From: Planococcus sp. ISL-109
GTDB taxonomy: Bacteria > Bacillota > Bacilli > Bacillales_A > Planococcaceae
Reading direction: 5' to 3'
NCBI RefSeq assembly: GCF_018613655.1
Contig: NZ_JAGGPW010000003.1
Span: 157,588 to 213,094 of the forward strand
DNA: 55,507 nt
Position 1 is the first letter of the stretch, and the number at the start of each line of letters is the position of its first letter. The notes under the pieces were generated by a model, which saw nothing but the letters and a program-made list of their open reading frames with translations, had not been told where the DNA came from and did no database searches. Position numbers and translations under genes: made by a program. Shown in pieces: positions 8,125 through 16,869 of the stretch.

Positions 8125-9228
8125 TTATATTTGGATCAATTCACGCAATGCCTGAACAAAAAATTCATTTTCTTCTTGCGTGCCAACAGAAACCCGTACG
8201 TATTCCGGAAGGCCCCAACCTTTTCCATAACGCACGATGACACCTTTTTTCATCAAGTCTTGGTACAGCTCTTCTCCCTCGACCCCTAATTTGACCAGCA
8301 CGAAGTTCGCCATGCTTGTCGTATAGGTGAGCCCGAGTTCTTCAAACGCATTATATAAATACTCGCGGCCCCGGCTATTCGCATCCCTTGAATGTTCAAC
8401 ATGTTCACGGTCTGTCACCGCCGCTGTCGCAGCAAGCTGCGCCAATGAATTGACGTTGAACGGCTCTTTCACTTTCAGGATCGATTTGACGATCGAATCA
8501 GCTGCGATTCCGAAACCGACGCGCACGCCTGCAATGCCATAGATTTTCGAGAAGGTCTTCAACGTCAGCAGCGGATAGCCCGCTTGGACAAATTCGATGC
8601 CGTCTGTGTAATCCGCCGCATCCGCATAATGACTGTACGCCGCATCAAAGACTACCAAGACATCTCCAACCGCATCCAATAGTTTCTGGACGTCTTGCTT
8701 TTTCATATACGTCCCAGTCGGGTTGTTCGGCGAACAGATATAGATGATTTTCGTCTTGTCGGTGACTGCAGCAATCATCGCATCCACATCGAAAGCGAAG
8801 CCATCTGTAAACGGCACTTTCACGACTTTGGCACCCATGATGTGCGCACCAAAATCGTATTCGCTGAATGACGGGTCCGGTACGACGATTTCATCGCCCT
8901 GTTCGAGGAATGCTTCTGAGATGAGCGTAATCAATTCATCCGCACCGTTTGTCGGAATGACTTGGCTTTTGTCTACTCCATGCTCACTGGCAATCGCTTT
9001 TTTCAATTCGCTGGCATCCGCATCCGGGTAGCGGTTCAGGCCGAGCACGCCTTGTTGGATCGCTTTCATTGCTTTTTTGGACGGGCCGAGCGGATTTTCG
9101 TTCGACGCAAGCTTAATAACGCGCTCTAAGCCCAGTTCTTCCTGCACTTCCCAAATTGGTTTGCCTGGTGAGTAAGGCTGGATTTGATCCAAGGTTTTCC
9201 GTGCTTTGATGTTCTCCAAATTCGCCAT
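8125..9228 (-). CDS. hisC: Histidinol-phosphate aminotransferase
   Basis: The 367-residue fold-type I PLP enzyme converts imidazole-acetol phosphate to histidinol phosphate. Visible are SNENPLGPS near residue 42, the NPTG motif (169-172), Asp195 for the PLP nitrogen, and the Schiff-base lysine 228 in LKTFSKIYG. The gene stands alone, not in a his operon. In Bacillus the enzyme also serves in tyrosine and phenylalanine synthesis, and a solitary copy fits such dual use (inference). The start has GGAGGG. Confidence 0.93.
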   Translation of the reverse strand: MANLENIKARKTLDQIQPYSPGKPIWEVQEELGLERVIKLASNENPLGPSKKAMKAIQQGVLGLNRYPDADASELKKAIASEHGVDKSQVIPTNGADELITLISEAFLEQGDEIVVPDPSFSEYDFGAHIMGAKVVKVPFTDGFAFDVDAMIAAVTDKTKIIYICSPNNPTGTYMKKQDVQKLLDAVGDVLVVFDAAYSHYADAADYTDGIEFVQAGYPLLTLKTFSKIYGIAGVRVGFGIAADSIVKSILKVKEPFNVNSLAQLAATAAVTDREHVEHSRDANSRGREYLYNAFEELGLTYTTSMANFVLVKLGVEGEELYQDLMKKGVIVRYGKGWGLPEYVRVSVGTQEENEFFVQALRELIQI

Positions 9229-9456
9229 ATGTAAGCCCTCCGATAATCTATTTTCTATGAATTAATATAACTTCCCATAAATAATCATATCATTAAAGTG
9301 TATTTTTTCTGTATGTACGAGCTTTTTAATCAGAAAAAATAATAACTTCTATTATTACAGAAAACCCGGCTCCCGGAAAGAGCCGCGCTCTACAATTTGA
9401 AACCCTCCCGTAAATGTGGTTTACTTTAACGAGACTGACGAAAGAGGAGTTTTCAT

Positions 9457-10197
9457 ATGATTAAAAAAATGAAATTTGTATTTGCCCCATTCGCCCTCGC
9501 CTTAGTGCTCGGCGCATGTTCCGATAATGAAGAGCCAGCGGCAGGAGAAGACACACAAGCGCCAGAAACCGAACAGGCGCCAGAAACGGAAGCTGCTCCA
9601 GCTGAATCGGCACTTGACCTACCTGCCGAAGATGCGATCGTTGCAGTCGTCAACGGCGAAGAAATCCAAGGGAAAGTCTACAATAGCGTCGCCCGCCAGT
9701 TCGAATCCACATTAGCATCACAAGGCCAGGATCCTTCTACAGAAGAGAACCTTCAACTGATCCAAGATGAAGCGATGTCTGTCGTTATCGGCAACGCCGT
9801 TTTGCTGCAGGATGCGAAAGACAAAGGCCACGAAGCTGATGAAGCGGTCGTTGAAGAACGCATGGAAGAGCTGAAAGCCAATTTCGAAGATGAAGAAGCG
9901 ATGAACGAAGCATTGGCCGAAACAGGATTCACCATTGAGGAAATGGAAGAGCAATTGCGCGAGCAATTGGTCTATGAAACATATTTGGCAGAAGAAGTTG
10001 ATACTCCAGCAGTAACCGACGAAGAAGTGCAAGAAGCGTATGACGGTTTCGTCGAAAGCTCTGAAGAAGAAGCGCCGCCTTATGAGGAAATGGAACCGAC
10101 CATTCGCCAATCTCTAGAAGAACAGAAATCACAGGAAGCTACTTTCGCACGTGTTGAGGAATTGCGTGAATCCGCTGAAGTTGAAGTAAACATCTAA
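9457..10197 (+). CDS. SurA_N-type lipoprotein (PrsA-like, no PPIase domain seen)
   Basis: The 246-residue protein starts with a lipoprotein signal peptide ending in lipobox LVLGAC (Cys21), then an acidic low-complexity linker with APETE repeats (about 30-48). A SurA/PrsA-type N-terminal chaperone domain follows: AIVAVVNGEEIQGKVYNSV, then helices rich in Glu. No parvulin-type PPIase domain is evident. It is probably anchored on the outer face of the membrane and assists folding of exported proteins. The start has AGAGGAG. A strong terminator follows. Confidence 0.82.
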   Translation: MIKKMKFVFAPFALALVLGACSDNEEPAAGEDTQAPETEQAPETEAAPAESALDLPAEDAIVAVVNGEEIQGKVYNSVARQFESTLASQGQDPSTEENLQLIQDEAMSVVIGNAVLLQDAKDKGHEADEAVVEERMEELKANFEDEEAMNEALAETGFTIEEMEEQLREQLVYETYLAEEVDTPAVTDEEVQEAYDGFVESSEEEAPPYEEMEPTIRQSLEEQKSQEATFARVEELRESAEVEVNI

Positions 10198-10200
10198 TAC

Positions 10201-10231
10201 AAAAAACCCGCCGAGATTCGGCGGGTTTTTT
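10201..10231. terminator. Intrinsic terminator
   Basis: A perfect 14-bp stem (10201-10214 with 10218-10231) and 3-base loop, with A and T runs on the two sides, lies between convergent genes. Confidence 0.88.
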
Positions 10232-10265
10232 CATATCCATTTATTCTTGTTGCAATTTTACCGGC

Positions 10266-10550
10266 TTATGCTTCGGTACGCTCTTTGCAGAACGCCAGGA
10301 TTTGCTCTTCTTCCTCTTCATCCAAAGCAAAATCAAGCGGCTGCTCGGTTTCTTTGTCGTTAAAATGATAAGAGGCAATACGCGCAGATCCTTCATTCAC
10401 GACCAGAATCAGCCGGAGTTCCAAACCGCCGGGACGATACAACTCATCGTCTTCCTCGACCTCGATCGACATCGTGTATTCGTACCGGTCGCCTTCTAGG
10501 ATTCCGGTCGGGTCATTCATTTTTCTCACTTCATGATTTATGATTTCCAT
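10266..10550 (-). CDS. Hypothetical protein (94 aa, DUF6509-like)
   Basis: The 94-residue acidic protein has the pattern NDPTGILEGDRYEY...VEEDDELYRPGGLELRLIL...ASYHF and ends in a glutamate-rich helix. From memory it resembles the DUF6509 family of Bacillales; the assignment is tentative. No function is known. It is soluble and monocistronic, with GGAGGTG before ATG 10550. Confidence 0.65.
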   Translation of the reverse strand: MEIINHEVRKMNDPTGILEGDRYEYTMSIEVEEDDELYRPGGLELRLILVVNEGSARIASYHFNDKETEQPLDFALDEEEEEQILAFCKERTEA

Positions 10551-10620
10551 TGATGCACCTCCATAGTTCTATTTTAGCTTGTCGGAGTCCATTTGAATAG
10601 CACTACCTCATTCTGTTCGC

Positions 10621-10645
10621 GTTTAAGTGATTCAAATACGGGAAA
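10621..10645 (+). promoter_or_regulatory. Candidate SigB promoter
   Basis: GTTTAA (10621-10626), a 13-base spacer and GGGAAA (10640-10645) match the general-stress sigma factor pattern GTTTAA-N12-14-GGGWAW. It lies 35 bases upstream of ATG 10681 of the YhfK-like gene, whose Bacillus subtilis homologue is known to belong to the SigB regulon. Confidence 0.5.
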
Positions 10646-10680
10646 ACAACGAACAGACACAAAAATTAGGAGTGGATTTC

Positions 10681-11328
10681 ATGAATGTATTAGTTATCGG
10701 AGCGAACGGCCAAGTAGGACGGAGCGTAGTTCAGGAACTTTCAGATAAAGGCCATCAAGCAGTGGCGATGATCCGCAAAGAAGAACAGCGGGACGAATTG
10801 GAAAAGCGCGGTGCAGGCAAAATTGTGCTTGGTGATTTGGAAAAAGATTTCAGCCATGCATTTGAAGGAGTCGACGCCGTCATTTTTGCCGCAGGATCCG
10901 GCCCGAAAACAGGAGCAGACAAAACTTTAACAATCGATTTATGGGGTTCTGTCAAAGCGGCTGAATACGCGAAAGAAAAAGGCGTCAACCGTTTCGTCCA
11001 GCTCGGATCGGTCGGTTCAGACAATCCGGATGCCGGTGGAGAAGCCATGAAGCCTTACCTGGTGGCAAAACGCACAGCAGACGACTTGCTTGAACATAGC
11101 GGCCTCGATTATACGATTGTGCGTCCGGGCCCATTATCAGATGAAGAAAAAACGGGCCATATCGAAGCGTCAGCAGCAGGATTCAAATCCTTTGAAGGCC
11201 GTTCGATTCCGCGTGCCGATGTTGCACGGACACTTGCAGAAGTGGTCGATCGCAAAAACACGTACGGAAAAGTCTTTGAAATTTTGCAAGGCGAAGCTGA
11301 AATAGCACAAGAGCTCGGCCGTCTGTAG
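10681..11328 (+). CDS. NAD(P)-binding atypical SDR protein (YhfK-like)
   Basis: The 215-residue protein starts with a Rossmann motif GANGQVGRSV (residues 7-16) and has FAAGSG, VQLGSVGSD and YLVAKRTAD in the places expected for atypical short-chain dehydrogenases. TIVRPGPL follows. Its length equals Bacillus subtilis YhfK, a stress-induced protein of unknown substrate. ATG 10681 with AGGAG is used rather than an upstream in-frame start at 10627, which lies inside the candidate SigB promoter region. Confidence 0.85.
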   Translation: MNVLVIGANGQVGRSVVQELSDKGHQAVAMIRKEEQRDELEKRGAGKIVLGDLEKDFSHAFEGVDAVIFAAGSGPKTGADKTLTIDLWGSVKAAEYAKEKGVNRFVQLGSVGSDNPDAGGEAMKPYLVAKRTADDLLEHSGLDYTIVRPGPLSDEEKTGHIEASAAGFKSFEGRSIPRADVARTLAEVVDRKNTYGKVFEILQGEAEIAQELGRL

Positions 11329-11398
11329 CCCCGAGGCGGATGGCGTTCGCAGTGTTTCTATGGTAGACTAGCTTTACGATAATAGAGGACGTGATAAC

Positions 11399-11776
11399 AT
11401 GATTAATATTCAACCACCAAAAGCTGATATTACCATCATTCAGCGCAAACAAGAGATTCAAGGCGACGAAGCTATCATTAAACCGATGTACGGTTTTATC
11501 GATTTGCATGAAATTCCTCGCGACAAAGGCGGCATCATCCAATTTTTCAACCATAGCGGTGAATTATTGTTCGTCGGCAAAGCACGCAAGCTGCGCCAAC
11601 GGGTGAAAAAGCATTTTGAAGACAATGTATCGCCTTTGAAAAACCACCGCGATGAAGTTCATCGCATTGCGGTTTCCATCGTGGAAGATCCGATGGAACG
11701 CGAAATTTATGAGACATATCTCATCAATACCGGCCAAGCGAAATACAATGTCGAGAAAGCTTTTTATCGCGACTAA
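11399..11776 (+). CDS. GIY-YIG-like nuclease-domain protein
   Basis: The 125-residue protein carries a GIY-YIG-like core. GIIQFFNHSGELLFVGKARKL corresponds to the UvrC N-terminal pattern, with GII in place of GIY and FVG in place of YIG. A conserved RQRVKKHF follows, and Glu in MEREIYETYLI is the likely metal ligand. Related small proteins are annotated as nucleotide excision repair endonucleases in Bacillales. It lacks all other UvrC domains, and activity is unproven. GAGGACGTG precedes the start. Confidence 0.7.
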   Translation: MINIQPPKADITIIQRKQEIQGDEAIIKPMYGFIDLHEIPRDKGGIIQFFNHSGELLFVGKARKLRQRVKKHFEDNVSPLKNHRDEVHRIAVSIVEDPMEREIYETYLINTGQAKYNVEKAFYRD

Positions 11777-11780
11777 AACG

Positions 11781-11819
11781 AAACGGACGCTCCCAAAAGG
11801 GCGTCCGTTTTTTTTTTTT
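11781..11819 (+). terminator. Intrinsic terminator
   Basis: A 10-bp stem (11781-11790 with 11801-11810) is followed by an unusually long run of about 13 T residues. Confidence 0.9.
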
Positions 11820-12014
11820 GCGAAATAACCTCCTTAAAAATGTCTGTCCGGTTCAGCACCGCTGTTCTGCGCTTTCGTTTAGCTGAAGGAAAAACGGGGA
11901 AGCCTTCAGTCAGCTATCCGGCAAACAAATATGCCTATTCCTCTTTTTTCAGGTTTTGAGTAGTTGTGAAAAAGGAATAGACTTGTAAAATAATGTTCTT
12001 TGGAGGAACCCATT

Positions 12015-12869
12015 ATGTCGACTGATGCCCAACAAATTCCAGCGGCGCATTGCCGTAGTGAATACGATCCTTTACGCCATGTTTTGCTTTGCCCGCCCCG
12101 CTTCATGGAAATTACAGACGTGATCAACGATGTTCAAAAGCGTTATAAAGAAGAAAATATTGACGTAACGGAAGCCCTCCGCCAACATGCAGCATTTGCC
12201 GATACACTCGCAGCGGAAGGCATTAACACAGCTTTTTTGGAAGCGTCTGAAAAGTATCCGGAGCAAGTATTCACGCGTGATATCGGCTTTACAATCGGAG
12301 ACACTGTCTTTATCAGCGAAATGGCGGAAAGTGTACGTCAAGGAGAAGAGACGGTGCTGCAAAACTGGTTAAGCGATCATCATATCCAGTTCAAGCACTT
12401 GCCGGGACACCGCATCGAAGGCGGTGATGTTCTGGTCGACCGCGACACGGTGTATATCGGCATCAGCAGCCGCACTTCCCAGAAAGCCATTGATGAACTG
12501 CAGCGCCATGTGCCGGATTTCCAAGTGGTCCCGCTTCACCTGAACGAAAAATACTTGCACCTCGATTGCGTCTTCAATATATTATCGCCGACCGAAGCGC
12601 TCATTTTCCCGGAAGCGTTGGAAGACGAGACCATCGCCATGCTCAGCAAACGCTATACGCTCATCCCCGTCGATGCGGACGAACAGTTCAAGCTTGGCAC
12701 TAACGTATTATCGATTGGCAACCGGCGTCTGTTCAGTCAGCCGCAAAACAAAAAAGTGAATGCACAGCTGCGAGAACAAGGTTTCGATGTCGCAGAAGTC
12801 GATTTCTCGGAAATCATCAAATCAGGCGGCGCGTTCCGCTGCTGCACGATGCCGGTTGCAAGGGACTAA
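12015..12869 (+). CDS. DDAH-type amidinohydrolase (YkgA-like)
   Basis: The 284-residue protein belongs to the arginine deiminase / dimethylarginine dimethylaminohydrolase superfamily and has the length of Bacillus YkgA. Active-site signatures are FTRDIGF near residue 90, GHRIEGGDVL near 135, HLDCVFN near 180, and the terminal catalytic cysteine in SGGAFRCCTMP. It hydrolyses a guanidino group; the natural substrate is unknown. GGAGG at 12002-12006 is 8 bases from ATG 12015, so an upstream TTG at 12000 is not the start. It is monocistronic. Confidence 0.87.
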   Translation: MSTDAQQIPAAHCRSEYDPLRHVLLCPPRFMEITDVINDVQKRYKEENIDVTEALRQHAAFADTLAAEGINTAFLEASEKYPEQVFTRDIGFTIGDTVFISEMAESVRQGEETVLQNWLSDHHIQFKHLPGHRIEGGDVLVDRDTVYIGISSRTSQKAIDELQRHVPDFQVVPLHLNEKYLHLDCVFNILSPTEALIFPEALEDETIAMLSKRYTLIPVDADEQFKLGTNVLSIGNRRLFSQPQNKKVNAQLREQGFDVAEVDFSEIIKSGGAFRCCTMPVARD

Positions 12870-12871
12870 AT

Positions 12872-12907
12872 AGAAAAAGGCTGCCCACTCATGTGGACAG
12901 CCTTTTT
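12872..12907 (+). terminator. Intrinsic terminator
   Basis: A 16-base arm (12872-12887) pairs with 12892-12907 with one mismatch, ending in five T residues. Confidence 0.85.
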
Positions 12908-12999
12908 CAGAGTGTTGAATAAGTCTAAAACCTTCTAACGTTGTAGGAAGTGGCTCCTTTCACAGCATCGAAAAAAATATGTGAGCTGTCTAAGTGTTT

Positions 13000-13122
13000 G
13001 GAGAAGCGTCCGCTCGAATCCTGTGGGAGCAGCGAAGCGACGGGTTTGAGAGACCCCGCAGGCCGTGTAGCGGACGAGGAGGCTCGATTCCCGCCCCACG
13101 GAAAGCGAGCGATACGCTTCGG
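13000..13122 (+). repeat. Structured dispersed repeat, copy 1
   Basis: GC-rich palindromic element in the gap between the amidinohydrolase terminator and trpG. Outer stems pair 13003-13009 with 13114-13120 and 13011-13016 with 13106-13111; an inner stem pairs 13021-13027 with 13095-13101 imperfectly. The core GAGAC (13049-13053) and GAGGCTCGA (13079-13087) with trailing GGAAAGCGAGCG match elements common between genes in Bacillaceae and Planococcaceae. No convincing protein is encoded. Confidence 0.65.
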
Positions 13123-13165
13123 AAAACACGGCTAATTGTAGTTTCTCGACAACCTTTTTCATTCT

Positions 13166-13774
13166 TCAGTTGTTTCCAGCCGATTGTTTAGCCGGCCGGT
13201 TTTCACGGACGAGCTCGATAAATCTCGCCATCATGTGATCTCCTTCCGGCGTGCCGATCGACTCAGGGTGAAACTGCAGTCCGTACACCGGATAATCTTT
13301 ATGCTTGATTGCCATGATGGAACCGTCATCAAGTGCCTCCGCCTGAATCTCGAAGCAAGCGGGCAAGGATGGCTTCTCTATGGCAAGTGAATGGTAGCGC
13401 ATGACCGGGACGGTTTTTGCCATGCCGGCAAATATATCCGTTCCGCAATGAGTGACTTCGGACACTTTTCCGTGGCGAATGACCGGCGCTTCTGTCACAT
13501 TCCCGCCAAAAGCTTCGCCGAGTAATTGCTGGCCCAGGCAAATGCCCAAAATCGGCAGGTCGCGAAAGCTTGTGCGGATCAGCTCGAGCGATTCCGGCAC
13601 GTCGCGCGGATGTCCCGGGCCAGGCGATAGAATAATGGCCTCTGGGTTTTTGGCACGGATTTCCGCGATGCTCAATTGGCCGTAGCGGACGACTTCTACT
13701 TGTTCACCGAGCGCTGCGATCGACTGGTAAATGTTATAGGTAAATGAATCGTAATGATCGATTAAGAGAATCAT
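13166..13774 (-). CDS. trpG: Anthranilate/aminodeoxychorismate synthase glutamine amidotransferase
   Basis: The 202-residue class I glutamine amidotransferase supplies ammonia to the chorismate-using partner. The catalytic Cys79 is in GICLGQQLLGEAFGG, the oxyanion loop is LSPGPGHPRD (49-58), and the His/Glu pair is in LQFHPESIGTPEG. In Bacillus one amphibolic subunit (pabA/trpG) serves both tryptophan and folate synthesis, so the second role is possible. Its start overlaps the end of trpE by 4 bases, so it sits in the T-box-controlled operon. Confidence 0.9.
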   Translation of the reverse strand: MILLIDHYDSFTYNIYQSIAALGEQVEVVRYGQLSIAEIRAKNPEAIILSPGPGHPRDVPESLELIRTSFRDLPILGICLGQQLLGEAFGGNVTEAPVIRHGKVSEVTHCGTDIFAGMAKTVPVMRYHSLAIEKPSLPACFEIQAEALDDGSIMAIKHKDYPVYGLQFHPESIGTPEGDHMMARFIELVRENRPAKQSAGNN

Positions 13775-15123
13775 CCGAACACCTCCGTCAAAGAACGCGC
13801 TTTGTGGAGCGTTTCCTCGTATTCAGCTTGCGGCTCAGAGTCATAGACGATTCCGGCGCCCGCCTGGACGTGCACAGTGCCGTCTTTCACTACGAAGGTC
13901 CGGATCGCCAGTGCGACGTCCAAATTGCCGTTGAACGCGAGATAACCGACCGCTCCTCCGTAAACGCCGCGCCGCTCTTCTTCAAATTGCTGGATGAGCT
14001 GCAAGGCGCGTACTTTCGGCGCACCGGAAACCGTTCCGGCGGGCAGGCAGGAGACGAGCGCATCGAGTGGATGCATCGCTCCGCCAAGTTCTCCGGTCAC
14101 TTCCGAGACGATGTGCATAACGTGCTGATATTTCTCGATGACCATGTATTTCGGTATATCGACCGTGCCGACTTTTGCGACCCGGCCGACGTCGTTGCGG
14201 CTCAAATCAACGAGCATCTGATGTTCCGCACGCTCTTTTTCATCTGCCAACAGCTCTTTTTCAAGTGCCGTATCTTCCGCTTCAGTTTTTCCGCGCTTTC
14301 GTGTGCCGGCAATCGGGTTGGTCACCATCTCGCCGCCGCGGATCGTCAGCAGGCTTTCCGGTGATGCACCGACAACCGCATAGTCGCCGAAATCGATGAA
14401 AAACTGATACGGAGACGGATTTTGTTTGCGAAGCTTTCTATATAGCGTAAAGGCATCGCCTCGGTAATTCGCAGACAAGCGCTGCGACAACACCAATTGG
14501 AACACTTCACCTTTGCGAATTTCTTTTTTGGCAAGCTCGACTTGCTCACGGAATCGTTCAGCCGTCGTCCCGGACTGAAATTCCAAAGTTTCCGGCTGAT
14601 CCGCCGGCTCTTTGTCAGCTGTTTGCTCGAGCTGCGTGACGACTTCATCCGCTCGATCTTCAAAGGAGATGACCGTCACCTCATGGCGGACATGATCGAA
14701 AACGACAATCGTCTCGTACAGCTGCAAATGGATGTCCGGCATATCCAGGCTGTCTTTGCGTGCACTTTCGACCGGCTCGTAGACTTGAATGGCGTCATAG
14801 CCGATATAACCGATTGCCCCGCCTGTAAACGGCAGCCCTTCCACTTCCCGGTCGTCTTTTGGCATGAGCTCTTTGATCAGCTCAAGCGGCCGCCCTTCTT
14901 GCGTCGAGCGTTCGCCGCTCCGGTAATCGATTACTTCCAGTTGTTGCTTCGTTCCGATAAACGCTTTCGACGGATTCGCGCCGATAAATGAATAGCGGCC
15001 GCTTGCGCTCGTTTTCAGCGAACTTTCCAGCAAGCATTTAAACGGGCCTTCCAAGTTATTGAACACCATGATCGGCGTCAACGAATCTCCTTCTACTTTC
15101 CGAATTTGCATGTCTCTTCTCAT
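13771..15123 (-). CDS. trpE: Anthranilate synthase component I
   Basis: The 450-residue chorismate-binding enzyme makes anthranilate from chorismate and ammonia or glutamine. The N-terminal LLESS motif (about residues 31-35) that binds feedback tryptophan is intact. PIAGTRKRGKTEAEDTALEKELLADEKERAEH is followed by LVDLSRNDVGRV, and AGTVSGAPK and AGAGIVYDS come later, all hallmarks of the catalytic half. The LLESS motif and the UGG T-box upstream favour TrpE over PabB. The remaining trp genes are not adjacent, so the pathway is split. Confidence 0.92.
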   Translation of the reverse strand: MRRDMQIRKVEGDSLTPIMVFNNLEGPFKCLLESSLKTSASGRYSFIGANPSKAFIGTKQQLEVIDYRSGERSTQEGRPLELIKELMPKDDREVEGLPFTGGAIGYIGYDAIQVYEPVESARKDSLDMPDIHLQLYETIVVFDHVRHEVTVISFEDRADEVVTQLEQTADKEPADQPETLEFQSGTTAERFREQVELAKKEIRKGEVFQLVLSQRLSANYRGDAFTLYRKLRKQNPSPYQFFIDFGDYAVVGASPESLLTIRGGEMVTNPIAGTRKRGKTEAEDTALEKELLADEKERAEHQMLVDLSRNDVGRVAKVGTVDIPKYMVIEKYQHVMHIVSEVTGELGGAMHPLDALVSCLPAGTVSGAPKVRALQLIQQFEEERRGVYGGAVGYLAFNGNLDVALAIRTFVVKDGTVHVQAGAGIVYDSEPQAEYEETLHKARSLTEVFG

Positions 15124-15165
15124 CTCTGCTCAGCTCCTCTTTCTTATAGGCACCTGCCGCCGATA

Positions 15166-15469
15166 CAATAGAAAAAGTCCCCTGCACGAAATAAAATCAT
15201 TTCGTACAGAGGACGGATCGACCGCGGTGCCACCTCATCTTGAAGCTCTGCGCTTCCACTTGCACCCCAGTAACGCGGGGCGGACGGATCCTCTTTAGGA
15301 AGGATCACTCATAAGTCCATTCGCGCACACGCTACACCGGTTTCCAGCTGCCACCGGCTCTCTGTCAGAAGCGATCTGTGCGTTACTTTTCTTACTCGAC
15401 GATTTGGTTTAATGGGGGCTAGTTGTTCGCGGCCTTGTGAATTTACAGGCATCGCGCAATCCAGAGCTT
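15166..15469 (-). promoter_or_regulatory. Tryptophan T-box riboswitch of trpE-trpG
   Basis: The minus-strand leader has all T-box parts. The specifier loop has GAA-TGG-AC with Trp codon TGG at 15319-15317. The T-box sequence GGTGGCACCGCGG (15234-15222) can pair with the uncharged tRNA acceptor end and form the antiterminator. A terminator stem (15214-15171) ends in five T residues. Uncharged tRNA-Trp would allow read-through into trpE. Confidence 0.92.
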
Positions 15470-15475
15470 GTGACC

Positions 15476-15504
15476 ATCTTATGGAATTCGGGGCTATCTG
15501 TCAA
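15476..15504 (-). promoter_or_regulatory. SigA promoter of the trp T-box leader
   Basis: On the minus strand, TTGACA (15504-15499), exactly 17 bases, then TAAGAT (15481-15476). The predicted start lies near 15469, at the head of the T-box leader. Confidence 0.8.
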
Positions 15505-15608
15505 CTGAAAGGGAATCATTAATTAGATTATTCTGTATTTATAGGCTGTTTTAGGTTATAAATAATAATGTAGGGATGGTAAAAAATTCAAAGGGGGGTA
15601 TCAGATTG

Positions 15609-16862
15609 ATGAAAAAGAAACTTTGGCTGGCTACAGGCACAATAGGGCTCGGGCTTGTACTCGGTGCTTGCGCAGGCGAAAGCGGCGGCGGCTCTTCCGA
15701 GAACGGCGATGCTACACAAATCAGCTTTATGCATTGGCGCGGAGAAGACAAAGCGGTGCTCGATGAAATCATTGCTGATTTCGAGGAAGCAAATCCTGAT
15801 ATTCGTGTAGAACAGAACATTTATCCGTCCGATCAATACCAAGCGACGGCACAGCGCATGCTCCAAGAAGGCTCCACTGGCGACGTCTTCACTTCCTTCC
15901 CTGGTGCGCAATTCGAATCCATTGAAAGCGCCGGTTTTTTTGAAGACTTGAGCGGAGAAGAATTCATCTCAAATTTTGACGAAAGCCTGATTACCGTTGG
16001 AGAAAGAGACGGTACGCAATATGCCTTGCCGTATCAATTGGTCTTCAATATGCCGGTCTACAATAAAGGCATGTTCGACGAATTGGGATTAGAAGTGCCG
16101 AAAAGCTGGACAGAATTCCAGGAAATGGCCGATACACTGTTGGAAAACGATATTACGCCGATCGCTTTCCCAGGGGCTGACATCGGACCGAACCAGTTCA
16201 TGAACAGCATGATGATGAACAATGCACCGGATGAAGACGTTTTCGAAAAACTTCAAAACGGCGAAGAATCCTTAACGAACGAATGGTGGGTCAAAACACT
16301 CGAAGACTTTAAACTTCTTGCAGATAAAGGCTATATCCAAGACAACGCCCTCGGCACCAACCAAGATTCCGCGATGGCCATGGTCGCGAACGAAGAGGCT
16401 GCGATGATCGCAACAGGTTCCTACCATATGGCTTCCCTCATTGCCTTGAATCCGGATCTTGAGTTGGATCTGCTCGCTCCGATTACGGTAGAAGAAAGCG
16501 AAGCGACGTATGAAGGCATCAATACGGCGACATTCATGCTGGCCGTCAACAGCAATTCAGAGAAGAAAGACCAGGCAAAAGCCTTCATTGACTATTTGAG
16601 CCAGCCGGAAGTGGCTTCCAAATACGCCAATGAAACCGGACAGCATTTGACCGTCAATAACGTCGAATACGAGTCCAAGGAACTGAAGAACACCGCTTAT
16701 TGGATCGATGAGCGTAAGACTCGCTTCCAGCCGCGCTTTTTGATCACTAACGCCCAAATTGAAGGTGCCGTCCTCAGCTCGATCGAAAACGTCCTCGGAG
16801 GCGAAGACCCAATGGCGGCGGCTGAAGCAGCCCAGCAAATTGTTGACGAAAACAGGGAATAG
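15609..16862 (+). CDS. Carbohydrate ABC transporter substrate-binding lipoprotein
   Basis: The 417-residue family 1 solute-binding protein has a lipoprotein signal peptide with lipobox LVLGAC (Cys21), a glycine/serine linker, and the fold signature ISFMHWRGEDKAVLDEIIADFE. The sequence YALPYQLVFNMPVYNK and the late TATFMLAVNSNSEKKDQAKAFIDYLS are typical of MsmE/MalE relatives. It delivers a sugar or oligosaccharide to the two permeases downstream. ATG 15609 directly precedes the signal peptide; a G-rich ribosome binding site lies about 10 bases ahead. First gene of a three-gene operon. Confidence 0.9.
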   Translation: MKKKLWLATGTIGLGLVLGACAGESGGGSSENGDATQISFMHWRGEDKAVLDEIIADFEEANPDIRVEQNIYPSDQYQATAQRMLQEGSTGDVFTSFPGAQFESIESAGFFEDLSGEEFISNFDESLITVGERDGTQYALPYQLVFNMPVYNKGMFDELGLEVPKSWTEFQEMADTLLENDITPIAFPGADIGPNQFMNSMMMNNAPDEDVFEKLQNGEESLTNEWWVKTLEDFKLLADKGYIQDNALGTNQDSAMAMVANEEAAMIATGSYHMASLIALNPDLELDLLAPITVEESEATYEGINTATFMLAVNSNSEKKDQAKAFIDYLSQPEVASKYANETGQHLTVNNVEYESKELKNTAYWIDERKTRFQPRFLITNAQIEGAVLSSIENVLGGEDPMAAAEAAQQIVDENRE

Positions 16863-16869
16863 CTGATTC

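Noticed and set aside
9361..9400. Short hairpin CGGCTC...GAGCCG between hisC and the SurA-like lipoprotein gene
   Set aside because: It has no T run and no link to a known leader; it may be chance.
12935..13191. Small reading frames over the repeat at 13000-13122
   Set aside because: They have no ribosome binding site and lie on a structured repeat.
13959..14991. Long plus-strand frames opposite trpE, and similar antisense frames opposite other genes
   Set aside because: They are shadows from codon bias of the real gene on the other strand; none has start signals or family features.
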